Part shown: piece by piece, positions 59,339 through 64,000 of the stretch
Layout: each line of letters starts with the position of its first letter
Position numbering within the stretch: the stretch's first letter is position 1
Position numbers and translations under genes: made by a program
Notes under the pieces: generated by a model
Told to the model about the DNA's origin: nothing
The model's database searches: none
What the model saw: the letters and a program-made list of their open reading frames with translations, nothing else
Assembly: GCA_026705465.1 (NCBI GenBank)
Contig: JAPPAP010000039.1
Location: forward strand, 121,660 to 185,659
DNA: 64,000 nt
Reading direction: 5' to 3'
DNA from: a bacterium
GTDB lineage: Bacteria; Actinomycetota; Acidimicrobiia; Acidimicrobiales; Bin134

Positions 59339-60607
59339 ATGGCCACTAATCGGGGCTTGTTTGAGCGAGCGCAGCGGGTTATCCCCGGCGGTGTCAACTC
59401 GCCGGTGCGCTCGTTCCGGTCGGTGGGGGGCACCCCATACTTCGTGGCCCGGGCCGAGGGGCCCTATGTGTGGGATGTGGAGGGGCGCCGCTACATCGAC
59501 TACGTGCAGAGCTATGGCCCCGGCATTCTGGGCCATGCCCATCCGGCGGTGACCGAATCGGTGGCCAAGGCCGCGGCCGACGGTACCAGCTACGGAGCCC
59601 CCACCGAGCGCGAGGTGCTGTTGGCCGAGCTGCTTTGCGACCGGGTGCCGGCAATGGACTGGACCCGCCTCACCTCGAGCGGCACCGAGGCAGCGATGGC
59701 CGCCATCCGCCTGGCCCGAGGGGCCACCGGCCGTACCAAGATCATCAAGTTCGCCGGCTGCTATCACGGCCACAGCGACGGGTTGCTGGCCGCCGGGGGA
59801 AGTGGGGTGGCCAACCAGGGGCTAGCCGATTCGGCTGGAGTTACCCCCGGAGCGGTGGCCGACACCGTGGTGGCGCCCTACAACCAGGTTCCTGCGGTGG
59901 ACGACGAGGTGGCCGCGGTGGTGGTGGAGCCGGTGGCGGCCAACATGGGAGTGGTAGCCCCGGTACCCGGATTCCTGGAAGGGCTGCGATCGGCCTGTGA
60001 CGAGGCTGGGGCCCTGCTGGTGTTCGACGAGGTCATCACCGGTTTCCGCTTGGCCCCCGGCGGGGCCACCGAATGGTTCGGCGTCACCCCCGACCTGTGG
60101 TGCTTCGGCAAGGTGGTGGGCGGCGGATTGCCCATCGGGGTGTTCGGCGGCCGAGCCAGCCTGATGGAGCATCTAGCCCCGCTGGGCGGCGTGTATCAGG
60201 CCGGAACCCTGTCGGGGAACCCGCTGGCCACCGCGGCCGGATTGGCCACCTTGGAACAGCTCACCCCCGATGCCTACCGCACCCTGACTGACACCGCCGC
60301 CCATCTGGCCGACGGCATGACCGCGGCCGCCGCAGCCGCTGGCGTTGCCTGCACCGTGCCTCGAGTGGGGTCGCTGCTCGGAGTGTTCTTCTGCGCCGAC
60401 GCGCCCTCCGATTTCGACCAGGCCAAGGCCGCCGCCGAAAACGGGGTCTATCCCCGGGTGTTCCACGCCCTCCTCGAATCCGGAGTGGCGTTTGCTCCCG
60501 GTCCCTACGAGGCGCTGTTTCCCAGCCTGGCCCACGCCGACGACCACATCGACACCACGGTGGAGGCGTTCGCGGCCGCCTTGAAGCAAGAGCCTACTGC
60601 CAGTTAG
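59339..60607 (+). CDS. hemL: Glutamate-1-semialdehyde 2,1-aminomutase
   Basis: 422 residues from ATG 59339 (GGGG just before it). A class III PLP aminotransferase: GGVNSPVRSFRSVGGTP at the start, SSGTEAAMAAIRLARGATGR, YHGHSDGLL, VFDEVITGFRL, and the PLP lysine near residue 258 in CFGKVVGGGLPIG. It makes 5-aminolevulinate. hemB, which usually lies between cobA-hemD and hemL, is not here. Its TAG overlaps the convergent flavoprotein's stop (TTAG, 60604-60607). Confidence 0.95.
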   Translation: MATNRGLFERAQRVIPGGVNSPVRSFRSVGGTPYFVARAEGPYVWDVEGRRYIDYVQSYGPGILGHAHPAVTESVAKAAADGTSYGAPTEREVLLAELLCDRVPAMDWTRLTSSGTEAAMAAIRLARGATGRTKIIKFAGCYHGHSDGLLAAGGSGVANQGLADSAGVTPGAVADTVVAPYNQVPAVDDEVAAVVVEPVAANMGVVAPVPGFLEGLRSACDEAGALLVFDEVITGFRLAPGGATEWFGVTPDLWCFGKVVGGGLPIGVFGGRASLMEHLAPLGGVYQAGTLSGNPLATAAGLATLEQLTPDAYRTLTDTAAHLADGMTAAAAAAGVACTVPRVGSLLGVFFCADAPSDFDQAKAAAENGVYPRVFHALLESGVAFAPGPYEALFPSLAHADDHIDTTVEAFAAALKQEPTAS

Positions 60608-61851
60608 CGCGCTGAGGTTGCCCTGGAAACTCTCGCCGCGGCCTTGTAGATGTACTCGGCCGGACCAGGGTCGTCAGGATCCATGAGGTTGGCCATAATC
60701 CGCAATGCCCACTCCATGGCCGAGCGAGACTGCATGCCGATCCGAGTCAGCTGCCGCAGCAGCGTCGGCTTGCCGATCAGTCGGGCGAATACGCGGGCCA
60801 CCCGGAAGTAAGCCCCGTAGTTCTCCTCCAGCAGTTCTGGATACCGCCCGATTACCCCGCGGTCGCCGGTGGCGATGGCTTCAAACACCAAGTCGGCGGC
60901 CATTTTCCCGGTCTCGTAGGCATAGTCGATACCCTCGCCGTTGAAGGGATTTACCGATCCGGCTGCATCCCCCACCACCAGGTAGTTCGGCCCCACCTTG
61001 GGGTTCACCGACCCGGCCATGGGCAGTCGCCCTCCCACTGGTTCCATGAGCGGTTTGTTGGGGTCGATCTCCCAGTAGGGAGGCAGCGTGGCCGCGAACT
61101 CCCGCATCAAATGAGAGGTGTTTACCGAGGTGTAGTCGCGGAACGTGGACAGCAGTCCCGCGCCCACGTTCACGCATCCGTCGCCCAGTGGGAAGATCCA
61201 GCCGTATCCGGGCAGCGAGTTGCCGTTTCGGTCCCGCATGTCCAGGGCGCTCTCGATCCACGGCGTGTCGTGCAGCGGGCTCTCGAAATAGGTGCGGATG
61301 GCCATGCCTTGGGGGTAGGCCCGGTCGCGGGCCGTGCCCAGGGCCCGGCCAAACCGGGAGTTGGCTCCGTCGGCCACCGCCACATAGCGGGCCTGGATCT
61401 GGGTGGTTTGCCCACTGGCCTTGTCCACCACCTCGGCTCCATCGAGCTGCCCGTTGACCAAGAGTGGTTGGGTGGCCTCGGTGCCCAGGAGCATCTCGGC
61501 CCCGGCGGCCACCGCATGGTCGGCCACCAGCTTGTCGAGATCCCGCCGTCGAACCACGTATCCGTAGTCGGGGAACACCGAGTGCTGGGGCCAGGCCAGC
61601 TCCATGGTGCGCTTGTGGGCCACCGCCCTCAGGCCCCCGTAGCGGTGGTATCGGGTGAGTTCATCGCTCAAACCCATGTCGTCTAATGACTTGACTGCCC
61701 GCGGGGTCAGGCCATCACCGCAAGTCTTGTCGCGGGGAAACTCCTTGCGCTCCACCACCACCACGTCGAGGCCGTGTAGGGCCGCCCAGTAAGCGGTGGC
61801 TGCTCCCGCCGGACCGCCGCCGACGACCAGCAGGTCGCGGCGAGACGTCAG
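60604..61851 (-). CDS. Geranylgeranyl-reductase-family flavoprotein, probable CTG start
   Basis: 415 residues if it starts at CTG 61851. The FAD motif LLVVGGGPAGAATAYWA begins six residues in, then VVERKEFPRDKTCGDGLTP, YVAVADGANSRFGRALG and VGDAAGSVNPFNGEGIDYAYETG, all typical of the GGR/menaquinone-reductase family. No ATG, GTG or TTG precedes the FAD motif in this frame; the first GTG (61764) would cut it off. The CTG forms CTGA with the upstream cytochrome's stop, the same overlap form used elsewhere here as ATGA/GTGA. It probably reduces isoprenoid double bonds, such as the side chain of menaquinone. Confidence 0.82.
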   Translation of the reverse strand: MTSRRDLLVVGGGPAGAATAYWAALHGLDVVVVERKEFPRDKTCGDGLTPRAVKSLDDMGLSDELTRYHRYGGLRAVAHKRTMELAWPQHSVFPDYGYVVRRRDLDKLVADHAVAAGAEMLLGTEATQPLLVNGQLDGAEVVDKASGQTTQIQARYVAVADGANSRFGRALGTARDRAYPQGMAIRTYFESPLHDTPWIESALDMRDRNGNSLPGYGWIFPLGDGCVNVGAGLLSTFRDYTSVNTSHLMREFAATLPPYWEIDPNKPLMEPVGGRLPMAGSVNPKVGPNYLVVGDAAGSVNPFNGEGIDYAYETGKMAADLVFEAIATGDRGVIGRYPELLEENYGAYFRVARVFARLIGKPTLLRQLTRIGMQSRSAMEWALRIMANLMDPDDPGPAEYIYKAAARVSRATSAR

Positions 61852-62636
61852 CCCGCTCCGATTCCGGCGGTGGCTAGAAGGCCGTTCAACGTGCTGGGGA
61901 AGGTTTGCCCGATAGCGAAATTGGGCGGAACCACGTCTTGAGCATCGAACAGCTCTTCGAGGTCATGCAGATCGGCCTCGGCGGCGCCTCCGATCTCTAC
62001 CCGCTCGAAATAGGTCACGGCCAGAATCTCTCGGGCGCTCAGGTCATCGCCGAAGGAGGGCATGCCGTTAGCCGCACCCAGCGACACTTCGTTGTTGTCG
62101 CCGTACAAGGTGCCGGCTTGGGCGGGAGAGCCGTTGACGATCCAAATGACGTGCTCTTTCCAGTCGCCGAATGTGGCCATAACCTCGCCGTTGCTGAGCG
62201 CGGGGCCGACACCACCACCGCCTTCAGCACCGTGGCAGCCGGCGCATCCACCGCTGCCGTCGTACACCTCTCGGCCCAGGGCGATGATCTCGCTGTCGCG
62301 CTCGGGTGATTCCAAGGTGCCGGCGAAGATGATGGCCCAGAATGGAAGGAAGATCAGCACCGGCACCGCCCACACCGGGATCTTCTTGCGGCTTAGTGCG
62401 GCCTGCACCCAAGGCTTGACCGGCTCCGGCAGGGGCTCGGGTTCTGGCTCCAGATCGGGGAGCTCGGGCAACGAAGGGGCTGCTGCCGCTGCCGGGGCCT
62501 GAGCCTCGGCTACTGCGGGAGCGGCGGCGGTTTCCGATGGCGGAACGTCTGCGGCGGGCTCGTCGCCGGTGGTCGCGCCGAGGTCCTTGCGACGATCTTG
62601 CGATCGTTTCAGCAGATGCTCGGGTACTTCTACCAA
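61848..62636 (-). CDS. Membrane-anchored mono-heme cytochrome c
   Basis: 262 residues. A long Ala/Pro/Glu-rich cytoplasmic N-terminus (1-75) is followed by one membrane helix (about 87-105, VWAVPVLIFLPFWAIIFAG) and a cytochrome c domain with CAGCH near residue 133 and a likely axial Met in GMPSFG. The last 50 residues are an additional acidic tail. It may pass electrons from a menaquinol:cytochrome c complex to the caa3-type oxidase encoded at 34-38 kb. It lies upstream of the GGR-like gene and divergent from the membrane protein/ferredoxin genes, with a 201-base shared promoter region. Confidence 0.88.
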   Translation of the reverse strand: MVEVPEHLLKRSQDRRKDLGATTGDEPAADVPPSETAAAPAVAEAQAPAAAAAPSLPELPDLEPEPEPLPEPVKPWVQAALSRKKIPVWAVPVLIFLPFWAIIFAGTLESPERDSEIIALGREVYDGSGGCAGCHGAEGGGGVGPALSNGEVMATFGDWKEHVIWIVNGSPAQAGTLYGDNNEVSLGAANGMPSFGDDLSAREILAVTYFERVEIGGAAEADLHDLEELFDAQDVVPPNFAIGQTFPSTLNGLLATAGIGAG

Positions 62637-62837
62637 CGCTCCTCCGGTGTGACTTTCGACCGGAACAGCCTCCGGTCCCGTGCCACATTACGCTCGCCCA
62701 ACGCTAACGGCCCAACCCACGCGAACAGTGACTTTGAGCCTTGGTTGGGAGGCATGGGCAGCAGTCACTCTGATGTGTAGAAGTGCAGGGTGGGGCTACT
62801 ACTATCAATCGCGACCGCACCCATTTAAGGGAGGACC

Positions 62838-63422
62838 GTGGCCGCGAACAGGCCCATAGACATCGCCGTCACCAACTTCTACAAGGCCCTCGGAGGATGC
62901 TTCGTCCTCTATCTGGCACTGTGGGCATTCATCGCCGTACACCAGTACGACGAGGGATTGGGTGCGCCGTACTTCAATGTGGCGCTCACGGCCTCGTTGG
63001 TGGTCACCGTGCTGGGCATCGTGGCCTTCTTGGAGTACGCCCGTCGCCGCCCGGTGGGCAAGTACCACACCTGGGGCGAGGCCATGCTGGGGGCCTCGTT
63101 GGTCTTCTTCCTGCTCTTCTGGATCTATGGCGTGGTGCCCCATCAGTGGCTGGTGTACGCCGACAGCGAACTCGGCTGGCGCAAAGACCGCTTGATCGAG
63201 GGCTACTACGTGGGCAACCAGGGCATCATCGCCTGGGCCCTGCCCTTCGACCTTCCCTACCTGGTATTGCGCGATGTGGTGGCGGTGTTGATCTACGGTT
63301 TGGCCTTGGCCGGGAACATCGCCGGTTGGATGGTGTGGCAGAACCGGGGCAAGACCGCTCCAGTCGAGGTGGAGAAGTCCGAATATGGACGACCGATCAT
63401 GAGAGAGGGGAGCACAGTCTGA
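62838..63422 (+). CDS. Membrane protein next to ferredoxin, unknown
   Basis: 194 residues from GTG 62838, with AGGGAGG ahead. Four hydrophobic segments lie at about 17-38, 47-64, 80-98 and 145-170, with a loop (HQWLVYADSELGWRKDRLIEGYYVGNQG) on one side. No cofactor motif is clear. It overlaps the ferredoxin start by one base (TGATG), so the two are probably partners in an electron-transfer complex, with the next gene as a third member. Confidence 0.78.
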   Translation: MAANRPIDIAVTNFYKALGGCFVLYLALWAFIAVHQYDEGLGAPYFNVALTASLVVTVLGIVAFLEYARRRPVGKYHTWGEAMLGASLVFFLLFWIYGVVPHQWLVYADSELGWRKDRLIEGYYVGNQGIIAWALPFDLPYLVLRDVVAVLIYGLALAGNIAGWMVWQNRGKTAPVEVEKSEYGRPIMREGSTV

Positions 63423-63838
63423 TGGCTAGCAGCGACGCCAATCCCCCCATGCCGGAGTTCCGCGACGACTACGTGCTGGTGGAGGTGGACAACGACTACC
63501 TCCAGAGCAAGGTCAAGCCCAAGCAGTTCATCCACATCGATCAGTCTGAGTGCATCATGTGCGAGGGGTGCGTGGACATCTGTCCGTGGAAGTGCATCCA
63601 CATGGTCACCCCCGAGGCGGTGGACGTGGCAGTGGGTGCCGAACAGCCTGGCATCGACCCCAGCGACCACGTGATCTTCACCATCGACGAAGACGCCTGC
63701 ACCCGCTGCGCCCTGTGTGTGGACCGGTGCCCCACGGGCGTGATCACCCTGGGCCGGCTGGGCGATCCTGGAGGAGATGGCGACCCGCATACTCGAATGA
63801 CCAGCTACGGCTACGGCTACGGCATGCGGTTGACCTAG
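63422..63838 (+). CDS. Ferredoxin with two 4Fe-4S motifs
   Basis: 138 residues from ATG 63422. CIMCEGCVDICPWKC near residue 44 and CTRCALCVDRCP near 96 are two standard [4Fe-4S] motifs, separated by about 40 residues. The C-terminal tail is Tyr/Gly-rich (SYGYGYGMRLT). The N-terminal 35 residues are acidic. It probably gives or takes electrons at the membrane through the preceding protein, near the quinone/cytochrome components. Confidence 0.92.
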   Translation: MASSDANPPMPEFRDDYVLVEVDNDYLQSKVKPKQFIHIDQSECIMCEGCVDICPWKCIHMVTPEAVDVAVGAEQPGIDPSDHVIFTIDEDACTRCALCVDRCPTGVITLGRLGDPGGDGDPHTRMTSYGYGYGMRLT

Positions 63839-63936
63839 AACTAGGACCCGGAACGGACCAGAGGACATGAAACAGTCGCCCAGAGCAGAGTCCAGCAAGC
63901 TCTAGCAGGACCTAGGGAAGAGGACACAGGAGCACC

Positions 63937-64000
63937 GTGGCAAAACAGCCCAGACCACCGGCAAGCGAGCGAGCCAAGCAGGCCGCGAGCCAAATGATGA
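63937..64000 (+). CDS. Start of an unidentified gene (cut by window end)
   Basis: GTG 63937 has AGGAG six bases upstream and opens a frame that runs to the end. Only 21 residues are visible, basic and Gln/Ala/Pro-rich (MAKQPRPPASERAKQAAS). It may be the cytochrome b or another part of a membrane electron-transfer complex, judged only from the neighbours. Confidence 0.55.
   Translation, partial: MAKQPRPPASERAKQAASQMM

Noticed and set aside
1..64000. CRISPR arrays, insertion sequences, integrases, att sites, rRNA
   Set aside because: No regularly spaced repeats, transposase motifs, integrase motifs or rRNA signatures were seen. Only local short repeats were found.

Overview
The window looks like chromosomal DNA of a high-GC actinobacterium, most likely an Acidimicrobiia-type lineage (inferred from gene content, not from a marker-gene search). 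The actinobacterial signs are a WhiB7-type regulator with an AT-hook, MshA of mycothiol synthesis next to a YbjN-like gene, a proC-BldC-like pair, clpS beside a DUF2017 gene, and an A1-type cytochrome oxidase cluster. Genes are tightly packed: many same-strand neighbours overlap by ATGA or GTGA, and several convergent pairs share or abut their stop codons. I see no prophage, insertion sequence, CRISPR array or rRNA.

Layout. 1-12.5 kb is a catabolic island: FAD dehydrogenases, two SDRs, a P450 with a 3Fe-4S ferredoxin, a DUF35 protein, an acyl-CoA synthetase, a lipid-transfer-type thiolase, a phosphotransferase-fold protein and an old-yellow-enzyme reductase, plus an MFS gene broken by an in-frame stop. 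It resembles sterol/terpenoid or cyclic-acid catabolism. 12.5-20.3 kb holds an unknown exported protein and a complete branched-chain-amino-acid-type ABC importer. 20.3-26.5 kb holds mixed metabolic enzymes: FMN alpha-hydroxyacid dehydrogenase, ketopantoate-reductase-like protein, class II aldolase, YdjC-type deacetylase and two Fe(II)/2OG oxygenases. At 26.6-26.8 kb lie three tRNAs (Phe, Asp, Glu), followed by nfeD/SPFH, DUF2017 and clpS.

29.3-39.9 kb is respiratory: ctaA and ctaB for heme A/O, then a cox cluster. Its first two genes encode full-length COX1-like and COX3-like proteins. The COX1-like protein has lost all six metal-ligand histidines, and a canonical ctaC-ctaD-ctaE-ctaF-ctaG set follows. 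This degenerate oxidase pair is the most unusual protein-level feature. serS follows.

41.1-44.2 kb (minus strand) is whiB7-tlpA-ccdA-crcB-crcB. It is preceded by a leader with a 51-codon uORF, an antiterminator arm overlapping the uORF end, and an intrinsic terminator, which together give a complete attenuator. 44.2-52.8 kb carries housekeeping genes (MBL hydrolase, orn, dut, anti-sigma-like ATPase, nadX, amt, tRNA-Lys, a MoaD/ThiS-like protein, mshA, YbjN). The mshA-ybjN junction is a staircase of three ATGA overlaps, and an AT-rich palindromic promoter followed at once by a terminator lies before proC.

52.9-60.6 kb runs proC, a BldC-like gene, a SAM hydrolase, a tiny membrane peptide, then tetrapyrrole synthesis (precorrin-2 dehydrogenase, hemA, hemC, cobA-hemD fusion, hemL; no hemB here). 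The heme made here plausibly feeds the cytochromes encoded in the window. The end (60.6-64 kb) has a geranylgeranyl-reductase-family flavoprotein that seems to start with CTG, a membrane-bound c-type cytochrome and, divergently, a membrane protein, a two-cluster ferredoxin and the start of one more gene.
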